NCBI GenBank assembly: GCA_025965815.1
Contig: JAOPWF010000545.1
Location: 1 to 23,838 of the forward strand
Direction: 5' to 3'
Source: Mycobacterium sp.
GTDB taxonomy: Bacteria; Actinomycetota; Actinomycetes; Mycobacteriales; Mycobacteriaceae
DNA: 23,838 nucleotides
In this document: piece after piece, positions 1-6,335 of the stretch
Numbering within the stretch: position 1 is the stretch's first letter
Layout of the letters: every line of letters begins with the position of its first letter
Program-made: the position numbers and the translations under genes
Notes under the pieces: model-generated
What the model was told of the DNA's origin: nothing
The model's database searches: none
Seen by the model: the letters and a program-made list of their open reading frames with translations, nothing else

Positions 1-2
1 AG

Positions 3-1634
3 TGGTGGGATGACCTGTGGCTCAACGAGTCGTTTGCGACGTTCGCTTCGGTGCTGTGCCAGGCGGAGGCCACCGAGTTCACCGAGGCGTGGACGACGTT
101 CGCCAACGTGGAGAAGTCGTGGGCCTATCGACAGGACCAGTTGCCGTCGACGCATCCGGTCGCGGCCGACATCCCGGACCTCGCCGCCGTCGAGGTGAAC
201 TTCGACGGCATCACCTACGCCAAGGGCGCCAGCGTGCTCAAACAGCTGGTGGCCTACGTCGGCCTCGAGCATTTTCTGGCCGGGCTGCGCGACTACTTCC
301 GCGCGCACGCGTTCGGCAACGCGACGTTTTCCGATCTGCTCAGCGCACTGGAGAAGGCGTCGGGCCGCGACCTGTCCGACTGGGGCCAGCAGTGGCTCAA
401 GACCACCGGGCTGAACACGTTGCGTGCCGACTTCGACGTCGACGACGACGGCCGGTTCACCCGGTTCGCCATCAGCCAGAGCGGCGCGGCGCCCGGCGCG
501 GGTGAGACGCGGGTACACCGGCTCGCCGTCGGGGTCTATGACGACGACGAGAACGGCAGGCTGGTTCGGGTGCACCGCGAGGAACTCGACGTCGAGGGCG
601 AGCTCACCGAAGTGCCCGCGCTGCAGGGTGTTCCGCGCGGCAAGCTGATCCTGGTCAACGACGACGATCTGACGTACTGCTCGTTGCGCCTCGACCCGGA
701 GTCGCTACAGACTGCGCTCACCCGTATCGCCGACATCGCCGAGCCGCTGCCCCGCACGCTGGCGTGGTCGGCGGCCTGGGAAATGACCCGCGACGCCGAG
801 CTGAAGGCCCGCGACTTCGTGTCGCTGGTGGCGAACGGCGTGCACGCGGAGACCGAGGTCGGGGTGGCCCAACGACTGCTGCTGCAGGCGCAGACCGCGC
901 TGAACTCCTACGCCGACCCGGACTGGGCGTGCGCCGAGGGCTGGCCGCAGTTCGCCGACCGACTGCTGGAGCTGGCCCGGGACGCAGAGGCCGGGTCGGA
1001 TCACCAACTGGCCTACGTCAACGCGCTGTGCTCGTCGGTGCTCCCGCTGCGGCATGCCGCCGTCCTGGCCGCGCTGCTGGACACCGATCCCGCCGAACTG
1101 GGACTGCCGGGGCTGGTGGTGGACACCGATCTGCGCTGGCGTATCGTCACCGCGCTGGCGGCGGGCGGCGATATCGACGCCGACGGCCCGGATACGCCGT
1201 TCATCGACGCCGAGGCGCAGCGCGACAACACCGCGGCGGGCAGGCGGCACGCCGCGCAGGCGTCGGCTGCCCGGCCGCAGGCGGCGGTCAAGGACGCGGC
1301 CTGGCAGCAGGTCATCGAGGACGACACGTTGCCGAACATCACCACGCGGGCCATCGTCGGCGGCTTCGGCGCGCCCGGTCAGGCGGCGTTGCTGCAGCCG
1401 TTCACCGCGCGGTACTTCGACGCGATCACCGGGGTGTGGGAGCGGCGGTCCAGCGAGGTCGCGCAGACCGTCGTGATCGGGCTCTACCCGTCGTGGGACA
1501 TCAGCCAGTCCGGTATCGATGCGGCGGACGAATTCCTGGCCGGTGACGTGCCACCGGCACTGCGCCGCCTGGTGATCGAAGGTCGCGCCGGCGTGGTGCG
1601 GTCGCTGGCGGCGCGGGAGTTCGACGAGAGCTGA
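3..1634 (+). CDS. pepN: Aminopeptidase N (M1 zinc metallopeptidase), C-terminal part
   Basis: This is the 3' part of an M1-family aminopeptidase, which removes N-terminal residues from peptides in the cytoplasm. The window opens just downstream of where the HEXXH zinc motif would lie. The first residues read WWDDLWLNESFATF, and the glutamate of NESFA is the third zinc ligand of the family. The remaining 543 residues cover the end of the catalytic domain and the helical ERAP1-like C-terminal domain, with the typical segment GVPRGKLILVNDDDLTYC. The family's usual length in mycobacteria is about 860 residues, so roughly 320 residues lie outside the window. The reading frame is intact to TGA at 1632-1634. 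Its stop lies one base from the stop of the convergent DUF5130-type gene, so transcripts may overlap. Identity is secure from the motif and from synteny with Rv2467. Confidence 0.95.
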   Translation, partial: WWDDLWLNESFATFASVLCQAEATEFTEAWTTFANVEKSWAYRQDQLPSTHPVAADIPDLAAVEVNFDGITYAKGASVLKQLVAYVGLEHFLAGLRDYFRAHAFGNATFSDLLSALEKASGRDLSDWGQQWLKTTGLNTLRADFDVDDDGRFTRFAISQSGAAPGAGETRVHRLAVGVYDDDENGRLVRVHREELDVEGELTEVPALQGVPRGKLILVNDDDLTYCSLRLDPESLQTALTRIADIAEPLPRTLAWSAAWEMTRDAELKARDFVSLVANGVHAETEVGVAQRLLLQAQTALNSYADPDWACAEGWPQFADRLLELARDAEAGSDHQLAYVNALCSSVLPLRHAAVLAALLDTDPAELGLPGLVVDTDLRWRIVTALAAGGDIDADGPDTPFIDAEAQRDNTAAGRRHAAQASAARPQAAVKDAAWQQVIEDDTLPNITTRAIVGGFGAPGQAALLQPFTARYFDAITGVWERRSSEVAQTVVIGLYPSWDISQSGIDAADEFLAGDVPPALRRLVIEGRAGVVRSLAAREFDES

Positions 1635-1635
1635 C

Positions 1636-2103
1636 TCAGGGAGGTGAGACGCCGGCGCTGAGCACGCGCACGGCGCTGACCAGTCCGTCGATCAGGTTGC
1701 CTTCCTGGAACGCCGACGCGGCGGCGGCGACGCCGAGCGGCGCGGCGGACTCGATACCCCGGCCCTTGACGTCGGCGCCGTAGACCACCTCGATCGCGTG
1801 CTGGTCCGGCGAGACCGCCAGCAGCACGGCGTTATTGGGTGTCGGCACCTTCGCCAGGATGTCACGGGCACCGACGGCGGTGTCGGCACCGAGGTCGCCG
1901 ATGTAGACGGCGAAACGTGCCTTCGAGTTTCGCGTCCCGTACGTCAGCGCGTCGTCGAGGACGACCAGGTCTTTGACCGGAAACGGATAGTCGACGGACA
2001 GTTCGCCGGGTTCGGTGACCCCGGAAAGCCGGCCGCTGGCGGTGACGACCCAGCCGCGGGGCAGCTGCGACTCGTCGATGGTCGCGAGCTCACCACTTGC
2101 CAC
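1636..2103 (-). CDS. DUF5130-type conserved actinobacterial protein (Rv2468c-like)
   Basis: A 155-residue soluble protein without signal peptide or membrane segment. It resembles mycobacterial Rv2468c, which I recall as carrying DUF5130, a domain with no established function; the segment from [21 protein letters not shown] to the Ala-rich C-terminal helix looks related to TPM-type domains, but that is a guess. The GTG start at 2103 is supported by a strong Shine-Dalgarno AGGAGG at 2112-2117, eight bases upstream. The start overlaps the end of the small membrane gene by 14 bases, which suggests translational coupling. It is the last gene of a leftward group (HNH, small membrane protein, this gene) and converges on pepN with one base between stops. 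Family assignment comes from memory and synteny, not from a search. Confidence 0.8.
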   Translation of the reverse strand: MASGELATIDESQLPRGWVVTASGRLSGVTEPGELSVDYPFPVKDLVVLDDALTYGTRNSKARFAVYIGDLGADTAVGARDILAKVPTPNNAVLLAVSPDQHAIEVVYGADVKGRGIESAAPLGVAAAASAFQEGNLIDGLVSAVRVLSAGVSPP

Positions 2104-2326
2104 TGGCGCCGCCTCCTACCGTCAAACCCTCCGAACCGTGACCGCCGTGCGAGCCCCCGAGGGTCTCGTCGGTCGCTGCCCACAGGATCGGGTTTTGCGT
2201 CCAGGGCTCGGACAATTTGTACGTCGCGGGGTGCGGACCCTTGCGGGCCCAGATCATCGCGGCCAGCACCACGACGATCAACAGCGGGATCCCCACGAAC
2301 AGCAGGTGGACCTCGAGGATGCTCAC
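2090..2326 (-). CDS. ctaJ: Small single-pass membrane protein, probable CtaJ subunit of aa3 cytochrome oxidase
   Basis: A 78-residue protein with one transmembrane helix at about residues 5-25 ([20 protein letters not shown]), followed by a conserved-looking soluble segment ([21 protein letters not shown]) and a Gly/His-rich tail. Size, topology and place between the HNH gene and the DUF5130 gene match a small mycobacterial protein that I recall being named CtaJ, an accessory subunit of the aa3 oxidase in the III-IV respiratory supercomplex of M. smegmatis. That name is from memory and should be confirmed by alignment. The GTG start at 2326 is preferred over longer in-frame starts because the N-terminus then begins right before the helix, and because a TAnnnT box (2334-2339) lies seven bases upstream, as in leaderless mycobacterial genes. 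No Shine-Dalgarno sequence is visible. Confidence 0.72.
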   Translation of the reverse strand: MSILEVHLLFVGIPLLIVVVLAAMIWARKGPHPATYKLSEPWTQNPILWAATDETLGGSHGGHGSEGLTVGGGASGKW

Positions 2327-2333
2327 GACGCAA

Positions 2334-2339
2334 ACCGTA
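2334..2339 (-). promoter_or_regulatory. Candidate -10 element for a leaderless ctaJ transcript
   Basis: On the minus strand the hexamer TACGGT fits the TAnnnT consensus of mycobacterial -10 boxes. Seven bases separate it from the GTG at 2326, the spacing expected if transcription starts on the first base of the start codon. The gene has no Shine-Dalgarno sequence, which agrees with leaderless translation. Confidence 0.45.
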
Positions 2340-2381
2340 TCAGCAGCACGTCGGCGATGAGCGTCAGAGCCGACTGCCCTT

Positions 2382-3074
2382 TCAGGCCGCGCCTTCACCC
2401 AGATATCGCACCCACGCGGGATCGAGTTCCTTGACCGTCGACAGCAGGCGCCAGTGTTGACCCCTGGGCGGCGTGGGCACCGATCGCAGGGCCCAGCCCA
2501 GCTCGGTCAGCAGCCTGTCGGCCTTGCGGTGGTTGCAGGTGGAGCAGCAGGCCACGCAGTTCTCCCAGGAATGCTCGCCGCCGCGGCTGCGCGGCACGAC
2601 GTGATCCACGGTGTCGGCCTTGCCGCCGCAGTACGCGCAGCGGAAGCGGTCACGGTGCATGAGCGCCGCCCGGGTCATCGGGATGCGGGCGCGGTAGGGC
2701 ACCCGCACGTAGGACCGCAGCCGGATCACCGACGGCACGACAATCGTCCGGGTCGCCGAGTGGATGACGGGGCCCGCGGGGTCGTCGTGCACGACGTCGG
2801 CCTTGCCGCACAGCAACATGATCACCGCGCGCCGCATCGGCAGGGCCGTCAGTGGCTCATAGGTTGAGTTCAACAACAGCACCCGGCGCCGACCCCACAC
2901 CGAGCCGCCGTCGTGCGGGACGTGCGAAGCCGGCCCGACAGCGCCGGGAACACCCTCGACACTGTGCAGCGACCGGGTCTGGACACCGGTCGTCGAAGGG
3001 CCTGGCAGGCATGCCGCAGCACCGGAATGCCGGTGGCCGGTCTGTTTCGCCCGGCCCTTTTTGCGCTGCGCCAT
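2382..3074 (-). CDS. HNH endonuclease family protein (Rv2469c-like)
   Basis: A 230-residue protein with a C-terminal HNH nuclease fold. Visible residues are a zinc pair C146-x2-C149, the catalytic DH at 157-158 ([12 protein letters not shown]), N172, and a second pair C177/C180 followed by NHRK. HNH domains cut DNA with a single metal ion; the substrate here is unknown. Residues 65-130 ([11 protein letters not shown] and what follows) form the usual N-terminal part of this actinobacterial HNH subfamily, while the first 60 residues are a basic, low-complexity extension. The ATG at 3074 is chosen because GGAGGA (3078-3083) lies just upstream and because M. tuberculosis Rv2469c is about 222 residues. 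An in-frame start at 3119 would add 15 residues. The gene probably leads the group that continues into ctaJ and the DUF5130 gene, 55 bases further on. Confidence 0.88.
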   Translation of the reverse strand: MAQRKKGRAKQTGHRHSGAAACLPGPSTTGVQTRSLHSVEGVPGAVGPASHVPHDGGSVWGRRRVLLLNSTYEPLTALPMRRAVIMLLCGKADVVHDDPAGPVIHSATRTIVVPSVIRLRSYVRVPYRARIPMTRAALMHRDRFRCAYCGGKADTVDHVVPRSRGGEHSWENCVACCSTCNHRKADRLLTELGWALRSVPTPPRGQHWRLLSTVKELDPAWVRYLGEGAA

Positions 3075-3161
3075 TCGTCCTCCGCCGACCAGTCCACCAT
3101 GGATCCGCGTCGATCGCACGACAATTCTGTTCGTGTTCGCAGGTCAATACGGTGAACTTCG

Positions 3162-3173
3162 CGTGACGTCACG
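3162..3173. other. 12-bp perfect palindrome upstream of the HNH gene
   Basis: CGTGACGTCACG reads the same on both strands. It lies in the 110-bp space between the end of the sigma-factor remnant and the HNH start, about 90 bases upstream of the HNH ATG, a plausible place for a dimeric regulator. No family-specific operator is recognised. Confidence 0.3.
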
Positions 3174-3184
3174 GTCGCCAGGAT

Positions 3185-3654
3185 CTACGTCGAGCGGTAG
3201 GCGCCCACGTCACGTACGTGCCCCGCGGCAACATCAACCAGCTTGTCGGGGTTGGCAACAGCCCGGATGGACACGATTCGACCACCGGCATCCAGTTCGA
3301 TCGTCACCACCGTAACGATCCGGCCCGTACCGAGGATCACCACACCGGGACCACCGTCGATCTCCGCGATCCGGGGGGTCATGTCTGCGACCCCGACCCC
3401 TTCGTAGGGGCGCCGCAGTGCACCCGTGAATGAGGCCGCAACCTTGGCCGCGCCGTCGATGGGCCGCATGGCTTGGCGCACCTTTCCGCCGCCGTCAGTC
3501 CATAGCGTGACATCGGGCGCGAGCAGTTCCATCAGCACGTTGATGTCAGCTCCGGTCGCCGCCGCAAAGGAACCGCTCGGTTGCGGCCTGCACCTTTTCC
3601 CGGTCCTCAGCAAACCGGGGCCGCCGGGCCTGCACATGCCCGCGGGCGCGGCTC
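3185..3654 (-). pseudogene. ECF41-type sigma factor remnant (C-terminal part only, frameshifted)
   Basis: What remains is the end of sigma region 4 (SRARGHVQARRPRF) followed by the fused SnoaL-like C-terminal domain that marks ECF41/SigJ-type sigma factors (LLAPDVTLWTDGGGKVRQA, then GRIVSIRAVANPDKL and the stop at 3185-3187). Sigma region 2 and most of region 4, about 190 residues in this family, are missing: the sequence runs directly into an oxidoreductase fragment. The two parts of the remnant are also in different frames. ERFL continues as CGGDRS and stops, while AAATGADINVLMELLAP continues one frame over, as expected from one extra base in the AAA run at 3566-3568 (forward strand). The C-terminal domain normally controls sigma activity. 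Without DNA- and core-binding parts this copy cannot work as a sigma factor. Confidence 0.85.
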
Positions 3655-4127
3655 GGCCGCCGCTTCCACCCCGGTGAGCCCACCACCGATGACCGCGACG
3701 GCTTCCGCATCGGTGTCACGCAGCGTCGCCGCGAACAGCTCCGCATCCTGCAGGCTGTCCAGCGTGTAGGCGTTCTCGTCTGCCCCGGGCACCCGCGCCG
3801 TGTCGGCGGCGGTGCCCATCGCGTAGACCAGCGTGTCGTAGTGCAGGATCCGTTGATCGTCGACCCGGACCGCGCGGGTGCCGGTATCGATCGCCGTCAC
3901 CCAGCCCTGTACGAAGTCGACACCCGTTCCGGCCAGCATGTCCGGGATCTGCAACTCCGCCAGCGACTGGCCCGACGCGACCTGGTGCAGCCGCAGTCGC
4001 TCGGTGAACCGGGCCGCGGGATTCACGAGGCGAACCGTCACGTCGTGATTGCGGGTGCGTCGCGCCAGCCCGATGGCCGCTGTCATGCCGGTGTAGCCGG
4101 CGCCGAGGACGAAATGGGGGTTGGCAT
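3655..4127 (-). pseudogene. FAD/NAD(P)-dependent oxidoreductase remnant (N-terminal part only)
   Basis: The N-terminal FAD-binding half of an NDH-2-like pyridine-nucleotide-disulphide oxidoreductase: the dinucleotide motif VLGAGYTGMTAAI near the start, then RFTERLRLHQVA, the central YAMGTAADT segment and the second dinucleotide motif VAVIGGGLTGVEAAAE. Right after this the match ends and sigma-factor sequence begins (junction near 3649-3660), so about half the protein is lost. Oxidoreductases of this sort are the usual genetic neighbours of ECF41 sigma factors. The start also looks damaged. An ATG at 4127 would give MPTP and then HFVLGAGY if the five-base G run at 4116-4120 (forward strand) had one more base; as it stands, the coding frame reads upstream without that ATG, to a GTG at 4152. 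Confidence 0.82.
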
Positions 4128-4135
4128 TTGTGACA
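4108..4135 (-). promoter_or_regulatory. ECF41-like promoter motif at the start of the oxidoreductase remnant
   Basis: On the minus strand TGTCACA (4135-4129) is followed after 17 bases by CGTC (4111-4108). As I recall, published ECF41 target promoters have TGTCACA at -35 and CGTC at -10 with about this spacing, upstream of the linked oxidoreductase gene. Here the -10 half falls inside the coding start, so the site is either a relic moved by deletion or a chance match. Confidence 0.4.
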
Positions 4136-4187
4136 TTGCCCGCTGCGTGCACGCCCGGTTGGTGGCCTCGGGTCCGGCACGGCCACA

Positions 4188-4595
4188 ATGGAGGGGATGC
4201 AACCAGAGCAACAGCAGTCGTTCTATGACGCGGTCGGCGGGGCCGAGACCTTCAACGCCATCGTGTCGCGCTTCTATGCGTTGGTACGCGAGGACGAAAT
4301 CCTGCGTCCGATTTACCCCGAGGACGAGCTGGACGCGGCCGAGGACCGGTTGCGGATGTTCCTCGAGCAGTACTGGGGCGGCCCGCGGACATACTCCGAC
4401 CAGCGCGGACACCCCCGCCTACGGATGCGGCACGCCCCGTTCCGGATCGGCTACATCGAGCGCGACGCGTGGCTGCGCTGCATGCACACGGCGGTCGCAT
4501 CGATCGACTCCCGGACCCTTGACGACGAGCATCGCGAGGAACTCATCAGGTACCTGGAGATGGCCGCCAACTCGATGGTCAACTCACCCTTCTGA
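4188..4595 (+). CDS. glbO: Truncated haemoglobin, group II (trHbO)
   Basis: A 135-residue 2-on-2 globin that binds oxygen with high affinity; in mycobacteria it is linked to respiration and to reactive oxygen or nitrogen chemistry. Using the ATG at 4188, the key residues are Y30 (B10), Y43 (CD1), proximal H82 (F8) in RMRHAPFRI, and W95 (G8) in RDAWLRC. Each is offset by seven from M. tuberculosis trHbO numbering. The block [16 protein letters not shown] is nearly identical to the family. A second ATG at 4197 is possible and would remove three residues; neither has a well-spaced Shine-Dalgarno sequence. aglA follows 33 bases downstream in the same direction, as in M. tuberculosis. The divergent side holds the decayed oxidoreductase, so the original divergent promoter region may be altered. 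Confidence 0.95.
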   Translation: MEGMQPEQQQSFYDAVGGAETFNAIVSRFYALVREDEILRPIYPEDELDAAEDRLRMFLEQYWGGPRTYSDQRGHPRLRMRHAPFRIGYIERDAWLRCMHTAVASIDSRTLDDEHREELIRYLEMAANSMVNSPF

Positions 4596-4628
4596 GCACC
4601 GGTCCGAACTCCGGCAGAATGGTTCGTC

Positions 4629-6215
4629 GTGACCAAGACCCAGCCGAAAGCGGATCCGAAGTGGTGGTCGCGCGCGGTCTTCTATCAGGTGTATCCGCGC
4701 TCGTTCTGCGACAGCAACGGCGACGGCGTAGGCGACCTCGACGGCGTCAGAACCAAATTGGATCACCTCGAACGACTGGGTGTCGACGCGATCTGGATCA
4801 ACCCGGTCACCGTCTCACCGATGGCCGATCACGGCTATGACGTGGCCGATCCCCGCGACGTCGACCCGCTGTTCGGCGGCATCGACGCGCTTGACCGGCT
4901 GATTGACGCCGCGCACCGGCACAACATCAAGGTCACGATGGACCTGGTCCCGAACCACACCAGCTCGCAGCATTCGTGGTTTCAGGCTGCGCTCGCGGCC
5001 GGACCGGGCAGCGAGCAACGGGAGCGCTACATCTTCCGGGACGGCACCGGTCCGGGCGGCCTGCACCCGCCGAACAACTGGGTGTCGATCTTCGGCGGCG
5101 CGGCCTGGACCCGGGTCGTCGAGCCGGACGGCAATCCCGGGCAGTGGTATCTGCATCTGTTCGACGCCGGGCAGCCCGACCTGAACTGGGACAACCCCGA
5201 GGTCTTCGACGATCTGGAGAAGACGCTGCGGTTCTGGCTGGAGCGCGGTGTCGATGGGTTCCGCATCGACGTCGCGCACGGCATGGCCAAGCCGCCCGGG
5301 CTGCCCGACATGGCGGTCACCGACAAGGGGCTGCTCCGTAACTCCGACGACGATCCGCGGTTCAACCACGAAAACGTGCACGCGATCCACCGTGACATCC
5401 GCTCCGTGCTCAATGAATACCCGAACGCGGTGACCGTCGGCGAGGTCTGGGTGCGCGATAACACCCGCTTCGCGGAGTATCTGCGGCCCGACGAGTTACA
5501 TCTCGGCTTCAATTTCCGGCTGGTGCAGGCGGATTTCGACGCCGAGGAGATTCGGGATGCCATCGACAATTCGCTGGCGGCCGTCGCGATCGCGGGTGCG
5601 ACACCGACCTGGACACTGTCCAACCACGACGTCGAGCGTGAGGTGACCCGTTACGGCGGAGGGGAATTGGGACTGGCACGGGCGCGGGCGATGGCGCTGG
5701 TGATGCTCGCGTTGCCGGGGGCGGTGTTCGTGTACAACGGCGAGGAACTGGGACTGCCGAACGTTGATCTGCCCGATGATGCGCTGCAGGACCCGGTCTG
5801 GGTGCGATCCAAACATGCCGAACGTGGCCGCGACGGCTGCCGGGTACCGATGCCGTGGGAGGCCGACGCGCCCCCGTTCGGCTTCTCCGAGAATCCGGAC
5901 ACCTGGTTGCCGATCCCGCCGGAATGGGCCCTGTTGACCGCCGAGCGGCAGCTCGACGACGCCGACTCCACGCTGTCGTTCTTTCGCCGGGCGCTCGAAT
6001 TGCGCCGCAGCCGAACGGAGTTCGACAGCACGCAGTTGCAGTGGCTGGAATCATCGGAGCACTGCCTCACCTTCCGGCTCACCGAAGGCGGGTTGGTCTG
6101 TGCGCTCAACGCCAGCACCGTACCCGTCGCGCTGCCCGACGGTGAACTGATCTTCGCCAGCGGTCCGCTGGTGGACGGCAAGCTACCGCCGAACACCGCC
6201 GCCTGGCTGGTCTGA
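4629..6215 (+). CDS. aglA: Alpha-glucosidase, glycoside hydrolase family 13
   Basis: A 528-residue cytoplasmic GH13 enzyme of the oligo-1,6-glucosidase/alpha-glucosidase group; M. tuberculosis AglA (Rv2471) has about 546 residues. The (beta/alpha)8 barrel motifs are in order: region I DLVPNH (105-110), region II GFRIDVAH with nucleophile D214, region III TVGEVWV with acid/base E272, and region IV SNHD with H333 and transition-state stabiliser D334. The calcium-like loop DSNGDGVGDLDG is at 28-39. There is no signal peptide, so it should act on internal malto- or isomalto-oligosaccharides or trehalose-derived glucosides; exact specificity cannot be read here. The GTG start at 4629 has no Shine-Dalgarno sequence; a weak -10-like CAGAAT lies eight bases upstream, but read-through from glbO is as likely. 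The gene ends 38 bases before a long palindrome. Confidence 0.93.
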   Translation: MTKTQPKADPKWWSRAVFYQVYPRSFCDSNGDGVGDLDGVRTKLDHLERLGVDAIWINPVTVSPMADHGYDVADPRDVDPLFGGIDALDRLIDAAHRHNIKVTMDLVPNHTSSQHSWFQAALAAGPGSEQRERYIFRDGTGPGGLHPPNNWVSIFGGAAWTRVVEPDGNPGQWYLHLFDAGQPDLNWDNPEVFDDLEKTLRFWLERGVDGFRIDVAHGMAKPPGLPDMAVTDKGLLRNSDDDPRFNHENVHAIHRDIRSVLNEYPNAVTVGEVWVRDNTRFAEYLRPDELHLGFNFRLVQADFDAEEIRDAIDNSLAAVAIAGATPTWTLSNHDVEREVTRYGGGELGLARARAMALVMLALPGAVFVYNGEELGLPNVDLPDDALQDPVWVRSKHAERGRDGCRVPMPWEADAPPFGFSENPDTWLPIPPEWALLTAERQLDDADSTLSFFRRALELRRSRTEFDSTQLQWLESSEHCLTFRLTEGGLVCALNASTVPVALPDGELIFASGPLVDGKLPPNTAAWLV

Positions 6216-6253
6216 CGCCGCTGCAGCCCTCCCGCCACGGTCCCGTTCCTCCC

Positions 6254-6313
6254 GCGAGCAGACGCAGAATCGCACGATTCGGCACGAATTCGTGCGATTC
6301 TGCGTCCGCTCGC
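6254..6313. terminator. Long inverted repeat between convergent genes, likely bidirectional terminator
   Basis: Arms at 6254-6277 and 6290-6313 are 24 bases each and pair with one mismatch, around a 12-base loop (6278-6289). The inner 16 base pairs are perfect. The element sits between the stop of aglA and the stop of the convergent ABC permease, where a terminator for both strands is expected. It has no T tract, common for mycobacterial hairpins. The arms (GCGAGCAGACGCAGAATCGC at the left end) look like a dispersed mycobacterial palindrome, but copy number cannot be judged from one window. Confidence 0.7.
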
Positions 6314-6335
6314 AGTGCTGGGTGGGGACGGTCGG

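Noticed and set aside
3121..3160. Possible LexA/SOS box or TTGACC promoter upstream of the HNH gene
   Set aside because: The GAAC-type half sites are direct repeats, not the palindrome TCGAAC-N4-GTTCGA, and no -10 box lies at a suitable distance from TTGACC.
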